NCBI RefSeq assembly: GCF_000421345.1
Contig: NZ_ATWV01000010.1
Span: 1-64,000 of the forward strand
Length of the DNA: 64,000 nucleotides
Direction of reading: 5' to 3'
DNA from: Treponema bryantii NK4A124
Lineage (GTDB): Bacteria > Spirochaetota > Spirochaetia > Treponematales > Treponemataceae
Shown here: positions 27,201-34,941 of the stretch, piece after piece
Position numbering within the stretch: the first letter of the stretch is position 1
How the letters are laid out: the number at the start of each line of letters is the position of its first letter
The notes under the pieces: generated by a model
Database searches by the model: none
What the model was told of the DNA's origin: nothing
What the model saw: the letters and a program-made list of their open reading frames with translations, nothing else
Made by a program: the position numbers and the translations under genes

Positions 27201-28945
27201 AGATTTCCATCTCGCCCAACATAAACTGTTGTGTCTGTAACAATTTTTTCGCGAAGGCTGTCGATAGGCGGATTTGTAACCTGAGCAAAGAGCTGCTTGA
27301 AGTAAGAGAAAAGGCTCGGATGCTTTTCGCTCATAACGGCAAGCGGAGTATCAACACCCATAGATGCTGTAGGCTCAACACCGTTGCGGGCCATAGGAAG
27401 AATCATCTCGTTTACATCTTCGTAGTTCCAGCCAAAGGCACGGTAAAGCATGTTACGTTCCTCGAGAGTGTGAACAGGAATTTTCTTATTAGGTATTTTC
27501 AAATCTGCAAGGTGAACCAGGTTCATATCCAGCCACTCTCCATAAGGATAAAGCGAAGCATACTGTGCCTTGCATTCTTCATCAGAAATGATTTTTTTCT
27601 GAATAGTATCAACCAGGAGAATACGTCCCGGCTGCAAGCGGGATTTGATTTTAATATTTTCTTCAGGAATGTCGATAACTCCAACCTCGCTGGACAAAAT
27701 CAGCATACCGTCCTTTGTGATGTAGTAACGGCTCGGGCGAAGACCATTGCGGTCCAGAGTTGCACCAAGAAGATCACCGTCGCTGAAAAGAATTGCGGCA
27801 GGTCCATCCCAGCTTTCCATCATTGTTGCCCAATAGTGATAGAAGTCCTTTTTCTTCTGGCTCATGTTTTCGTCGTGTTTCCATGGTTCAGGAATACAGG
27901 TCATAACAGCGAGAGGAAGTGGCATACCGTTCATCAAAAGGAACTCGAGAGTGTTATCCAGCATTGCAGAATCGGAACCGCTTGTATCTACGGCCGGCAG
28001 AATTTTCTGCATCTGAACTTTGTCGAGTTTGCTTGAACTAACTGTTTCTTCACGGGCCAGCATGCGGTCGACGTTTCCGCGGATTGTATTGATTTCGCCG
28101 TTGTGGGCTATGAAGCGGTTCGGGTGAGCACGCTGCCAGCTTGGCTGAGTGTTAGTAGAAAAGCGCGAGTGCACAATTGCAAGTGCCGACTGGTATTCCG
28201 GCGACTGCAGGTCATCGTAGAAGGTACGCAGTTCGTGAACCAGGAACATTCCTTTGTAAACGATGGTGCGGCTGCTGAGGGAGCAAACGTAGGTACTCGC
28301 AGTGGTTTCGATACACTCGCTTCGCGAGCACTCAACCACCTTATCCTCTTCTGTACCGGTGGTTGAGTAGTCCGAAGGACGTATCGAAACCACTTTCTCA
28401 AACTCACGTCTCAAAATATAGAGTTTTCTGTCAAAATCAATTCCCTTCTCACAGTCAACAGGCTTTTCCACAAAGCCCTGCCAGATTTGCGGCATACAGT
28501 CGCGGGCCTTTTTGCCAAGTACGTCGGTATTCACAGGAACCCTACGCCAGCCCAGAAAATGAAGACCTTCGGCTTTTACGCAGGCTTCGAACCGGGCTTT
28601 CTCAGAATCGCAGGTGGTTTCGATACGCTCGCTTTGCTCGCACTCAACCACCGGTGAAGTACCTGGAAAAAAGAACTGGCCTATTCCGTATTCACGCTCA
28701 CCAAGCCCGCCAATCAATTCACCTGCTGCCTTCTTAAAAAACTCGTGACTGATTTGAACAAGAATACCAACACCGTCACCAGTTTCACCGCTGGCATCTT
28801 TTCCGGCACGGTGCTCAAGTTTTTCAACAATGCTAAGCGCATTATCAACAATTTTATGTGATTTGCTTCCATCAATATTTACAACTGCTCCAATTCCACA
28901 GTTATCATGTTCAAAACTTGGTTCGTATAATGTCTTCATTTTCAA
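24269..28945 (-). CDS. gltB: Glutamate synthase large subunit
   Basis: A 1558-residue enzyme making two glutamates from glutamine and 2-oxoglutarate. A 15-residue propeptide precedes the nucleophilic Cys of NCGIGAVVNI. Then come the class II amidotransferase domain (HSRFSTNTQPSWQRAHPNR, seen as FSTNTQPSWQ, and HNGEINT), the FMN-binding domain (RFKTGAMSYGSISEEAH, GEGGHLPGKK, SGHDGGTGA), the 3Fe-4S cysteines (CQLDTCPFGVATQ) and the C-terminal beta-helix (GGTAVILGGTGKNLCAGMSGG). Four family A palindromes and one family B element are inserted in frame. It is the first gene of gltB-gltD-purF and has an attenuator leader. Confidence 0.97.
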   Translation of the reverse strand: MKMKTLYEPSFEHDNCGIGAVVNIDGSKSHKIVDNALSIVEKLEHRAGKDASGETGDGVGILVQISHEFFKKAAGELIGGLGEREYGIGQFFFPGTSPVVECEQSERIETTCDSEKARFEACVKAEGLHFLGWRRVPVNTDVLGKKARDCMPQIWQGFVEKPVDCEKGIDFDRKLYILRREFEKVVSIRPSDYSTTGTEEDKVVECSRSECIETTASTYVCSLSSRTIVYKGMFLVHELRTFYDDLQSPEYQSALAIVHSRFSTNTQPSWQRAHPNRFIAHNGEINTIRGNVDRMLAREETVSSSKLDKVQMQKILPAVDTSGSDSAMLDNTLEFLLMNGMPLPLAVMTCIPEPWKHDENMSQKKKDFYHYWATMMESWDGPAAILFSDGDLLGATLDRNGLRPSRYYITKDGMLILSSEVGVIDIPEENIKIKSRLQPGRILLVDTIQKKIISDEECKAQYASLYPYGEWLDMNLVHLADLKIPNKKIPVHTLEERNMLYRAFGWNYEDVNEMILPMARNGVEPTASMGVDTPLAVMSEKHPSLFSYFKQLFAQVTNPPIDSLREKIVTDTTVYVGRDGNLLKPAAGNCRVLEINNPILTGTDLIKIAALNQPGLKAKTISILFEQNLAAALDNLFAQIDAAYVEGYNIIILSDRGVDENHAAIPAILATSAVEQYLIRTKKRTAVSIILETAEVRDVHQAAMCLGYGARAINPYLAHEAIAELIDQKILDKDYHTAIDDYNKAVINGIVKIAAKMGISTIQSYQSAQIFEAVGIAGDVIEKYFTNTVSRVGGIGLKEIEEDVRYHHDQGFDPAGLTVNQHLDSFGKHKFRRGPQAESHLYNPETIVALQQATRNGDYSRFKEYTALVDDNSHPHTLRAMLDFNFPADGGISIDEVEPVEKIVQRFKTGAMSYGSISEEAHKCMAAAMNHLHGKSNSGEGGEKPERLGTEYNSAIKQVASGRFGVTEEYLLSAKEIQIKMAQGAKPGEGGHLPGKKVYPWIAKTRYATPGVALISPPPHHDIYSIEDLAQLIYDLKNANRAARISVKLVSEAGVGTIAAGVAKAGAQVILISGHDGGTGAAPISSIHHAGLPWELGLAETHQTLIQNGLRGRVVIETDGKLMSGRDVTIAALLGAEEFGFATAPLIAMGCSMMRVCQLDTCPFGVATQNEKLRAKFPGKPEYVKNFMRFIAQEMRELMAKLGVHSVEELCGRTDLLKLKDKQGFKRAGLVDMSRVLASVVECERSERIETTAALDAWKEDRSLFDFKLENTIDEKTLLPWLSSHAELVSASIPIQSTDRTVGTILGSEIQKRYGNTLADDTFVVNFEGGAGQSFGAFIPRGLTLRLTGDANDAFGKGLSGGKLVIKKPASFEGAADSNIIVGNVALFGATSGTAFINGVAGERFCVRNSGATVVAEGCGDHGLEYMTGGTAVILGGTGKNLCAGMSGGVAYVLDENHDLYKRLNHELVKMYALDDETSTLRDTTDEERLHALIEQHAKETGSERAKAILTDWDSYKHNFKKIIPNDYLRIMTEITVQEKTGLGHEEAVLEAFRKCSA
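25070..25094. repeat. Half-element, family B, in gltB
   Basis: AGATGCTGAAAC...GTTCAGCATGAC, read on the gene strand as SHAELVSAS. Confidence 0.8.
25190..25229. repeat. Palindromic element, family A, in gltB (copy 1)
   Basis: A 40-bp inverted repeat read in frame as VVECERSERIETT, near residue 1240. Confidence 0.85.
28302..28340. repeat. Palindromic element, family A, in gltB (copy 2)
   Basis: A 39-bp inverted repeat read in frame as [13 protein letters not shown]. Confidence 0.85.
28358..28393. repeat. Palindromic element, family A, in gltB (copy 3)
   Basis: A 36-bp inverted repeat, 17 bp from copy 2 and in the opposite orientation, read as VVSIRPSDYSTT. Confidence 0.85.
28613..28652. repeat. 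Palindromic element, family A, in gltB (copy 4)
   Basis: A 40-bp inverted repeat read in frame as VVECEQSERIETT, in the N-terminal amidotransferase domain. Confidence 0.85.
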
Positions 28946-28951
28946 CCTCGA

Positions 28952-29017
28952 AAAAAAAAGAGGTCGTAGACAAAATTTCGCCTTGAACGAAACTTTATCT
29001 ACGACCTCTTTGCCGTT
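28952..29017 (-). promoter_or_regulatory. gltB attenuator: ANTAR-type hairpin overlapping terminator
   Basis: The hairpin ACGGC-AAAGAG-GTCGT (minus strand, 29017-29002) has loop A1 and G4 and one G-U pair where dapF and asnB have A-U. Its 3' half is the 5' arm of the terminator (29009-28999 paired with 28971-28961), followed by nine U (28960-28952). Confidence 0.87.
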
Positions 29018-29030
29018 TTTAGTTCTTTAA

Positions 29031-29060
29031 TAATAATGAATTTTTGTAAAAATAGTCAAG
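29031..29060 (-). promoter_or_regulatory. gltB operon promoter
   Basis: TTGACT (29060-29055) and TATTAT (29036-29031) with an 18-base spacer. The start would be near 29024, a few bases before the attenuator hairpin. Confidence 0.68.
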
Positions 29061-29081
29061 TAGTTCTAAAAGGAACTACTA
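29060..29081 (-). terminator. Possible asnB terminator
   Basis: An 8-bp stem AGTAGTTC/GAACTACT with a six-base loop lies about 16 bases after the asnB stop. The U-rich tract after it is interrupted and overlaps the gltB -35 box, so it is a weak candidate. Confidence 0.45.
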
Positions 29082-29096
29082 TTTTATTTTTGATAA

Positions 29097-30953
29097 TTAG
29101 TAAGCCTTGTCGTGAACTCCAGCAATTGCTCTACCGCTTGGTTCATCCATGTTCTTCCAGGCTGCATCCCACTCAAGAGCCTTTGCAGTAGAGCAGGCAA
29201 CTCCGGCTTCATGAGGAACTGCACGTGCTGCACTGTCGCTTGGGAAAAGTCTGCTGTAGATTTCGCGGTAGTAGTATTCCTCTTTTGTTTTTGGAGGATT
29301 TACCGGGAATCGGTTTTCTCGGCGGGCAAACTCTGCATCGCTTACCTTTTCTTCTGTCATCTTTTTAAGGGTATCAATCCAGTTGTAGCCTACACCGTCT
29401 GAGAACTGTTCCTTCTGGCGCCATGCAATACTTTCCGGAAGCAGGTCTTCAAAGGCCTTACGGAGAATCCACTTTTCAATACGCTGATGGTTGAGCTTGT
29501 CGAAACCACATTGTTCTACCGGCTCAGTAACCTTTATGCTCATCTTATCGCTCGGGTTCAGCCCCATCGCAATATCAATAAAATCTTTATCGAGGAAAGG
29601 AACGCGGCCTTCTACACCCCAGGCCATAAGACTTTTGTTTGCGCGGAGACAATCGTAAAGATGAAGCTTGCTCATTTTTCGAACCAGCTCCTCGTGGAAC
29701 TCCTGAGCATTAGGAGCCTTGTGGAAGTAAAGATAACCGCCGAAAAGCTCATCGCTTCCTTCGCCGCTTAAAACCATCTTAATTCCCATAGATTTAATTA
29801 CGCGGGCCAGCAGGTACATTGGAGTGCTGGCACGAACGGTTGTAATGTCATAAGTTTCAATATGATAAATTACATCAGGAAGAGCATCTAAGGCCTCCTG
29901 AATTGTAAAGTGAACTTCGTGGTGAACAGTGCCAATGTAGTCTGCAGCTTTCTGGGCTGCAATGAGATCCGGAGAACCTTCGAGACCAACTGCAAAAGAG
30001 TGGAGCTGAGGCCACCAGGCAGATTCTTTACTATCTGTTTCAACACGTTTCTTGCTGTATTTCTGAGTTATGGCAGCAATGATTGAAGAATCCAGACCAC
30101 CGCTGAGCAACACTCCGTAAGGAACATCAGACATAAGCTGGGCTTTTACAGCACTCTCAAGTCCATTACGAACCTTTTCAATTACTCCCGGATTTATGAT
30201 TTCGCCCTTGTCGTCTGTAGCACGAGGCGCAGATTTTACCGCATCATAAGCTTCCCAGTCGCGGTGATACCATTTAATTGGTTTTAAATAAGCACCGTCA
30301 CCCCGAACTTGTTTCGGGGTCTCATCTTTAGATGCTGAAACAAGTTCAGCATGACTTTGTTTTCCTGAGTACAAGTAACTTCCGTTCGGAAATTCTTCTA
30401 TTGTTACACAGTCGCCTTCCAGAGCCTTAAGTTCACTTGCAACGTAGTAGCGGCCGGCTTTGTCCCAGCCCTGATATAACGGAATAACGCCAATTTCATC
30501 ACGGGCAATCAGGTAAACATCGTGCTCGCTGTCGTAAAGAGCAAAGGCGAAGATTCCAGAGAGCTCTTCAATCATTTTGCAAAAGTCACCTGTCTCCCGA
30601 TATTTTTTATAAAGCGGAATAATAACTTCGCAGTCACTTCCTGTGCGGAACTTGTAAGAATCCTGGAATTCAGCACGAATTGATTTATGATTATAGATTT
30701 CACCATTAGCGGCAAGAATGATTTTTTCATCATCACTTACAAGAGGCTGCTTACCGGAAAGCGGGTCTACAATTGAGAGACGTTCATGACTCAAAATAGC
30801 ATTATCGCCAGTATAAACCCCGCTCCAGTCTGGCCCACGATGACGGATTCTTTTAGACATCTCCAGAACCTGAGCGCGCAATTCTTCTTTCAAACCCTCT
30901 GCAATCGGGGCACTTCCACTGTTTAAGTCAAAACAACCTACAAAACCGCACAT
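29097..30953 (-). CDS. asnB: Asparagine synthase, glutamine-hydrolysing
   Basis: A 618-residue enzyme converting aspartate to asparagine with glutamine nitrogen. MCGFVGCFD gives the Cys2 nucleophile after Met removal. Also seen are RHRGPDWSG, ANGEIYNH, the synthetase P-loop VLLSGGLDSSIIAA and SGEGSDELFGGY. A family B element (30297-30355) adds SHAELVSAS and KQVRGD in frame between the two domains. It is monocistronic, with an attenuator and a long leader (30954-31198). It is one of five glutamine amidotransferases in this block. Confidence 0.96.
   Translation of the reverse strand: MCGFVGCFDLNSGSAPIAEGLKEELRAQVLEMSKRIRHRGPDWSGVYTGDNAILSHERLSIVDPLSGKQPLVSDDEKIILAANGEIYNHKSIRAEFQDSYKFRTGSDCEVIIPLYKKYRETGDFCKMIEELSGIFAFALYDSEHDVYLIARDEIGVIPLYQGWDKAGRYYVASELKALEGDCVTIEEFPNGSYLYSGKQSHAELVSASKDETPKQVRGDGAYLKPIKWYHRDWEAYDAVKSAPRATDDKGEIINPGVIEKVRNGLESAVKAQLMSDVPYGVLLSGGLDSSIIAAITQKYSKKRVETDSKESAWWPQLHSFAVGLEGSPDLIAAQKAADYIGTVHHEVHFTIQEALDALPDVIYHIETYDITTVRASTPMYLLARVIKSMGIKMVLSGEGSDELFGGYLYFHKAPNAQEFHEELVRKMSKLHLYDCLRANKSLMAWGVEGRVPFLDKDFIDIAMGLNPSDKMSIKVTEPVEQCGFDKLNHQRIEKWILRKAFEDLLPESIAWRQKEQFSDGVGYNWIDTLKKMTEEKVSDAEFARRENRFPVNPPKTKEEYYYREIYSRLFPSDSAARAVPHEAGVACSTAKALEWDAAWKNMDEPSGRAIAGVHDKAY
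30297..30355. repeat. Palindromic element, family B, in asnB
   Basis: A complete two-module copy (GTCACCCCGAAC...CGGGGTCT and AGATGCTGAAAC...CAGCATGAC), read in frame between the amidotransferase and synthetase domains. Confidence 0.82.
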
Positions 30954-31130
30954 ACTCTTATCGAAGAAACCGTTAAAAAATTGCTGAACCGCTGTGAAGC
31001 AATTTTAAGTTTCAACCAGAAAATGTTCATGCGGTCTATCGAAGATTCGTTAAAAAAAGTTGCGAAAACTTGGAGCAACTTTTTAGAATCTTCCAAATTA
31101 ATTTTGGACGGTCCTTTTCCTCCTTTCTGA
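30954..31130 (-). promoter_or_regulatory. asnB leader with two duplicated hairpin units
   Basis: Between the attenuator and the asnB ATG lie two similar units, each with a hairpin and a U-rich 3' arm followed by TTAACG..TCTTCGATA and an ATG. The hairpins are AAAAAGTTGC/GCAACTTTTT (31085-31052) and AAAATTGCT/AGCAATTTT (31008-30975). The second unit contains the asnB start. An AAGGAGG at about 31121-31115 has no gene behind it. This looks like a decayed tandem duplication of the asnB start region. Confidence 0.6.
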
Positions 31131-31134
31131 AAAT

Positions 31135-31198
31135 AAAAAAAGAGGTCGTAGACAGAACCCCTGATAAACAAGGATTATATCTACGACCTCTTTGTCGT
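31135..31198 (-). promoter_or_regulatory. asnB attenuator: ANTAR-type hairpin overlapping terminator
   Basis: The hairpin ACGAC-AAAGAG-GTCGT (minus strand, 31198-31183) has loop A1 and G4. Its 3' half is the 5' arm of the terminator (31190-31180 with 31152-31142), followed by seven U (31141-31135). Confidence 0.87.
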
Positions 31199-31205
31199 TA
31201 AAATA

Positions 31206-31235
31206 TTTATACTTCAAATCTTGTCACAATGTCAA
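31206..31235 (-). promoter_or_regulatory. asnB promoter
   Basis: TTGACA (31235-31230) and TATAAA (31211-31206) with an 18-base spacer. The start would be near 31199, at the first base of the attenuator hairpin. Confidence 0.75.
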
Positions 31236-31418
31236 GAATAGCAGCGTCTCACTGTTCATCTCGGTTATTTATTTAGCAATGTTAGACAGAATATTTTCAT
31301 AATTTTTTCCAAAAATTTTGTCAAAAATGAATAAGTTAAGACAATTATATATGTAAGAACTAACACACCAAACAATTTGACAATACGTAATATATTATGT
31401 ATCCTAAAAGGAGGAAGG

Positions 31419-31622
31419 ATGGTATATTCTTCGAAACAAATCATTAAACTGCTTGAAAAAGATGGCTGGTATGAGGTTTCTTGCGTTGGTAGTCATCATC
31501 AATTCAAGCATCCTGTAAAGCCAGGACGAGTAACAGTTCCACATCCAAAACGTAATATTCCTATTGGAACTGCTAGAAACATTTTTAATCAAGCGGGAAT
31601 AAATCCCAAGGAGTCAAAATAA
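31419..31622 (+). CDS. hicA: HicA-type toxin
   Basis: A 67-residue toxin with a double-stranded RNA-binding-like fold that cleaves mRNA. The pattern IIKLLEKDGWYEV, then GSHHQFKHP with the catalytic His, and VTVPHPKRNIPIGTARNIFNQAGI is that of HicA. ATG 31419 follows AAGGAGG. A TTGACA lies at 31377 with only a weak -10. It overlaps hicB by one base. It opens an AT-rich accessory segment after the nitrogen block. Confidence 0.92.
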   Translation: MVYSSKQIIKLLEKDGWYEVSCVGSHHQFKHPVKPGRVTVPHPKRNIPIGTARNIFNQAGINPKESK

Positions 31623-32059
31623 TGAAAAATGAATATGCATTTATTGCACTTTTTGAATATGCTGAAGATGGTATTAATATCAGTTTTCCTGATCTTCCTG
31701 GCTGCCTCTCTTGTGCTGAAGTGGATAATACAGAAGAAGCTCTTAAAAATGCTAAAGAAGCACTCGGTTTATATTTATTCGGTATGGAGCAGGATTCTGA
31801 AACAATTCCAGAAGCGACATCTCTAAATAAAATCCAAATTAAGAAAAACTGTGTTCCTGTTGTAATTGATGTTTTTATGCCATCAGTTCGAGCTGCTGTA
31901 AAAACTTCTTTTGTAAAGAAAACTCTTTCTCTTCCAGCATGGCTGGCAGCACTCGCAGATGAAAAGAACGTAAACTGCTCAAAAATCTTCCAGGATGCAC
32001 TTAAAAACTTCCTTGGGGTTGAAGAACCACGAACATTTTCTGCTGTTGGAATTGCATAA
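31622..32059 (+). CDS. hicB: HicB-type antitoxin
   Basis: A 145-residue antitoxin. The N-terminal half has the partial RNase H-like fold (YAFIALFEYAEDGINISFPDLPGC, seen as GINISFPDLPGC, then EEALKNAKEALGLYL). The C-terminal part (LPAWLAALADEKNVNCSKIFQDAL) is a ribbon-helix-helix-like DNA-binding region. It should bind HicA and repress the operon. It is followed closely by a lipoprotein gene with its own signals. Confidence 0.92.
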   Translation: MKNEYAFIALFEYAEDGINISFPDLPGCLSCAEVDNTEEALKNAKEALGLYLFGMEQDSETIPEATSLNKIQIKKNCVPVVIDVFMPSVRAAVKTSFVKKTLSLPAWLAALADEKNVNCSKIFQDALKNFLGVEEPRTFSAVGIA

Positions 32060-32129
32060 AAAATTATTGAAAATACTGTTTTTTTTTATAGTATTCTATA
32101 ATAGTATAAATAACTATTGGAGGTTTACT

Positions 32130-33257
32130 ATGGAAACTATAAAAAAATTATCAGTAATGCTTATGGGACTTAGTTTAGCAGTAACTTTGTTTTTTAGTTG
32201 CAGCAACTCTTCTTCTCCTGAAGAGACTTCCACAACTACAACCGAAGAAACTACTGTGACTTCGGATTCGGATACTACTAATAATACAAGCGAAGAAGCA
32301 AGCACAAATTCTGGTACAAATGGAATAACAGTTTCTTCAACATATACAGAACCAAGGTTACCAGACAATGTAGGAGAAGATCCATTTAATGGAAAGACTT
32401 ATAAACTTTCTTCAACTAGCAGAAGCGGATATGCATTTGAAAGTCATGCTGATGGAACTCCAGGAGTTCTTACATATACACATGGAGATCCAGGAAATGA
32501 CAAGAAATATCAATACACCTACAACGAAACTACTAAAGAACTTAGTTTAAAACTAACTCATATGTCCAGCAGAAACGAGAATCGTGAATGGTCCTGGTTC
32601 ACATACAGTGAGATGATTGAAAAGTATAGGAATACTTATTTTAATTTTTCATATACAAATTATGTAACTTGGGCAAATGAACAAGGAAAAGAAATTATGA
32701 CTGAAACACAGTTTAACCAATTCATTCAATATGATTTGGACCAGCTAAAAGCAGCCTTTGAAAAACTATATGTATATAAAGCAGAAGATGTAATTGACGA
32801 AAATGATACTCACAAGTTAAAAATTCGAACAAAGTACTATAAAACTAACACAGTCCCATCTCAATTGCCTGATATCGAAACTGTTACTTTTAGCAGTTCT
32901 CCCTATTCATTAAAAATTCGTACATATGTAAACGTTGGAGGAGGAGATATAAGTTATTTTAAAAATAATGACACAATTTACATTATATCAAATGTAACTG
33001 CGAATAAAATATTTGCAAAGGAGGCTACTCCTATTGTAGATAACCCATCCAATGTTGAGAGTGACTGGGAATATGTAGAAAATGCTCCACAATTGCAAAT
33101 GAATTATTCATTAAGCTTGGGAAACGACAATAATCTTATCATATTATTATCAGGTTCAGATGTTGAAACAAATAGATTCTTTTCAGAAGAATTAATGGCA
33201 AGAAGCATAACTCTTACTACTTCCACAGCATTTGATGAATATACTTTACAACAATAA
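32130..33257 (+). CDS. Putative lipoprotein with Thr/Ser-rich linker
   Basis: A 375-residue exported protein. Residues 1-24 form a lipoprotein signal (METIKKLSVMLMG, hydrophobic core, FFSC with Cys24). Residues 25-65 are a Ser/Thr/Glu-rich linker, as in surface lipoproteins of treponemes. The rest is not recognised; it is rich in aromatic residues and beta-strand patterns, and contains SYTNYVTWANEQGKEI-like helices. ATG 32130 has TTGGAGG upstream, and a TATAAT-like box lies before it. Function unknown. Confidence 0.75.
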   Translation: METIKKLSVMLMGLSLAVTLFFSCSNSSSPEETSTTTTEETTVTSDSDTTNNTSEEASTNSGTNGITVSSTYTEPRLPDNVGEDPFNGKTYKLSSTSRSGYAFESHADGTPGVLTYTHGDPGNDKKYQYTYNETTKELSLKLTHMSSRNENREWSWFTYSEMIEKYRNTYFNFSYTNYVTWANEQGKEIMTETQFNQFIQYDLDQLKAAFEKLYVYKAEDVIDENDTHKLKIRTKYYKTNTVPSQLPDIETVTFSSSPYSLKIRTYVNVGGGDISYFKNNDTIYIISNVTANKIFAKEATPIVDNPSNVESDWEYVENAPQLQMNYSLSLGNDNNLIILLSGSDVETNRFFSEELMARSITLTTSTAFDEYTLQQ

Positions 33258-33265
33258 ATAAAAAA

Positions 33266-33295
33266 GCTGCTGAACAAGTTTCAGCAGCTTTTTTT
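33266..33295 (+). terminator. Intrinsic terminator of the lipoprotein gene
   Basis: GCTGCTGA (33266-33273) pairs with TCAGCAGC (33281-33288), followed by seven T. Confidence 0.85.
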
Positions 33296-33383
33296 AGCAA
33301 TGTTTTCTTTCGTGATTTTTCGTTTAAAAAAAATATCTTAGCAGTGTAATCTAAACAATGTTATAATTTATTAACAGATAAAA

Positions 33384-34844
33384 ATGAATAAAGACAACGA
33401 AAAACTCAGAAAATACGCCTTTGATGAAAATGGTCATTGGATACATGTTAATTCAACTGTACGCGGAAAAGATTACTATTGTGCAAATTGTCATTTACCT
33501 GTTTTTCCCCGGCTTGGTAATATTAGGCAACATCATTTTGCTCATAACTCAACTACAGAATTAAGCGAAAAAGAAAGAATTATTGCGGCAGAATGTGTCA
33601 GAACAAATGAAGGCTATTTACATAAAACATTTAAAGAGGGCTTTTATGAAATATTAAAAGCCAAAATTGGTAAAGAAGAATTTCCCATTTTCTGGAATGC
33701 AAGTAATCTTGGTCAGCAAAAAGGAAATCTGCTAAGAATTGCAGGCGAAGTAAAAATTGAAGAAAAAGCAGGGCATCTTGAATCTGACTTAAAACCTGAT
33801 ATCTCTTTATATGATAAAAATGGAAATCTTTATACTGCAATTGAAATTGTTGTTTCAAATAAACCTTCCAGAAATAAACTTGAATATTATAGCAAAAAAG
33901 GAATAACTCTTTATGAAATAGTATTAGATAAAGATGATTTATCTGTACTGGATTCAATTTCTGAAATTGCAGAACATCCTACCTCGTTCTCCTATATTCC
34001 CGATCCGAAAAAAGATAAAACAATCTGGAAAGAAAGAACTTGTGAAAATCCTAATTGTAAAGATACTGCTTATTTTTCTTACATAAACCTTTTCGAAGTA
34101 AAATGCAATCATTGTCAGAAGCAAAATCGTGTTGCATATATTTCAATGACAACAAAAGACGGAAAAGAAATAAAATATCATTTTAATAAATACACAACAA
34201 TTGTAGAACAAAATATTCTTGATTCACATGGATTATTATATAACGAAGATTTTGAATTTATCTGTTCGAACGAAGAATGCAAAGCTGTATTAAAATTTCC
34301 AATATCAGATATACAAGAAAAACAGACTTATCCTCTCGGTTATTATTGTCAAAGCTGCCATGGAAGAAAAAACAATATAATAATATATAAGGGACAGCAA
34401 TTCCAAAATCATGCAGAAGAAAAGTGGGCCCAGTTTTTAGAAGCACATAACATTGAATATGAATACAATCCAAAAAGATTTAGATTTCCAGAAGTTAATC
34501 ATTTTCCAGTTTTTTTCTTAACTAAATCTCAACAATTATTAAGAGCAAGAAGACATTATGAATATGAGGAAATACGAAAAAAAGAAGAGGATAAGGCAAA
34601 CAAATTATTTTCAAAAACTGGACTGGAAATAGTTTTAGGTTTTGATGATGGAAAATTTAATTTGATTCATGAAAATGATTCTTCTTCGTATGAGGAATCA
34701 TCCTTAGTTCAATGTAAGAAATGTGGTACTTATTATTTTATAAGTAATAATAGTAATAACTGGCATTGTAAAAACTGTAATCATTTTGAAGGTAATAATA
34801 CTTGGAATCCTGAATCAACCATAAGTGGGGACTTTGGTTTCTGA
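33384..34844 (+). CDS. CoiA-like protein with multiple zinc ribbons
   Basis: A 486-residue protein with an unusual mix. Residues 30-55 carry the CoiA-type zinc finger YYCANCHLPVFPRLG followed by IRQHHFAH. Residues 110-190 look like a PD-(D/E)XK nuclease core (KPDISLYDKNG, then YTAIEIVVSNK). Three further Cys-pair ribbons follow (CENPNCK with CNHC; CSNEECK with CQSC; CKKCG with CKNC). Around residue 350, AEEKWAQFLEAHNIEYEYNP resembles the start of a second nuclease-like fold. CoiA takes part in recombination during transformation, but such nucleases also occur in defence islands. It is very AT-rich and stands alone. Confidence 0.65.
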   Translation: MNKDNEKLRKYAFDENGHWIHVNSTVRGKDYYCANCHLPVFPRLGNIRQHHFAHNSTTELSEKERIIAAECVRTNEGYLHKTFKEGFYEILKAKIGKEEFPIFWNASNLGQQKGNLLRIAGEVKIEEKAGHLESDLKPDISLYDKNGNLYTAIEIVVSNKPSRNKLEYYSKKGITLYEIVLDKDDLSVLDSISEIAEHPTSFSYIPDPKKDKTIWKERTCENPNCKDTAYFSYINLFEVKCNHCQKQNRVAYISMTTKDGKEIKYHFNKYTTIVEQNILDSHGLLYNEDFEFICSNEECKAVLKFPISDIQEKQTYPLGYYCQSCHGRKNNIIIYKGQQFQNHAEEKWAQFLEAHNIEYEYNPKRFRFPEVNHFPVFFLTKSQQLLRARRHYEYEEIRKKEEDKANKLFSKTGLEIVLGFDDGKFNLIHENDSSSYEESSLVQCKKCGTYYFISNNSNNWHCKNCNHFEGNNTWNPESTISGDFGF

Positions 34845-34854
34845 GAATAAATAG

Positions 34855-34938
34855 CAGGGGCGTTGCGGGGGCGGCAGCCCCCGCTGGGTGGGTAGCGACC
34901 AACGAAGTGGGCGCGAGGGAGGGGCTCCTCCCTCCTGT
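34855..34938. repeat. GC-rich element, family C, intergenic
   Basis: GCAGGGGCGTTGCGGGGG with GCCCCCGC, then GGAGGGGCTCCTCCC. It is the reverse-complement relative of the carA copy. It lies between the convergent CoiA-like and ketosynthase genes and could act as a terminator. Confidence 0.7.
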
Positions 34939-34941
34939 CAA

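Noticed and set aside
26426-28036. A 536-codon open frame on the plus strand
   Set aside because: It lies entirely opposite gltB, has no family features and arises from codon bias of the real gene.
12808-28945. Frameshifts or misassembly in CarA, CarB, GltD and GltB because of excess length
   Set aside because: All conserved motifs are in one frame, and much of the extra length matches in-frame palindromic or GC-rich elements.
30954-31200. T-box riboswitch before asnB
   Set aside because: The long leader with terminators suggested it, but the conserved T-box antiterminator sequence is missing and the A-N-N-G hairpin explains the terminator.
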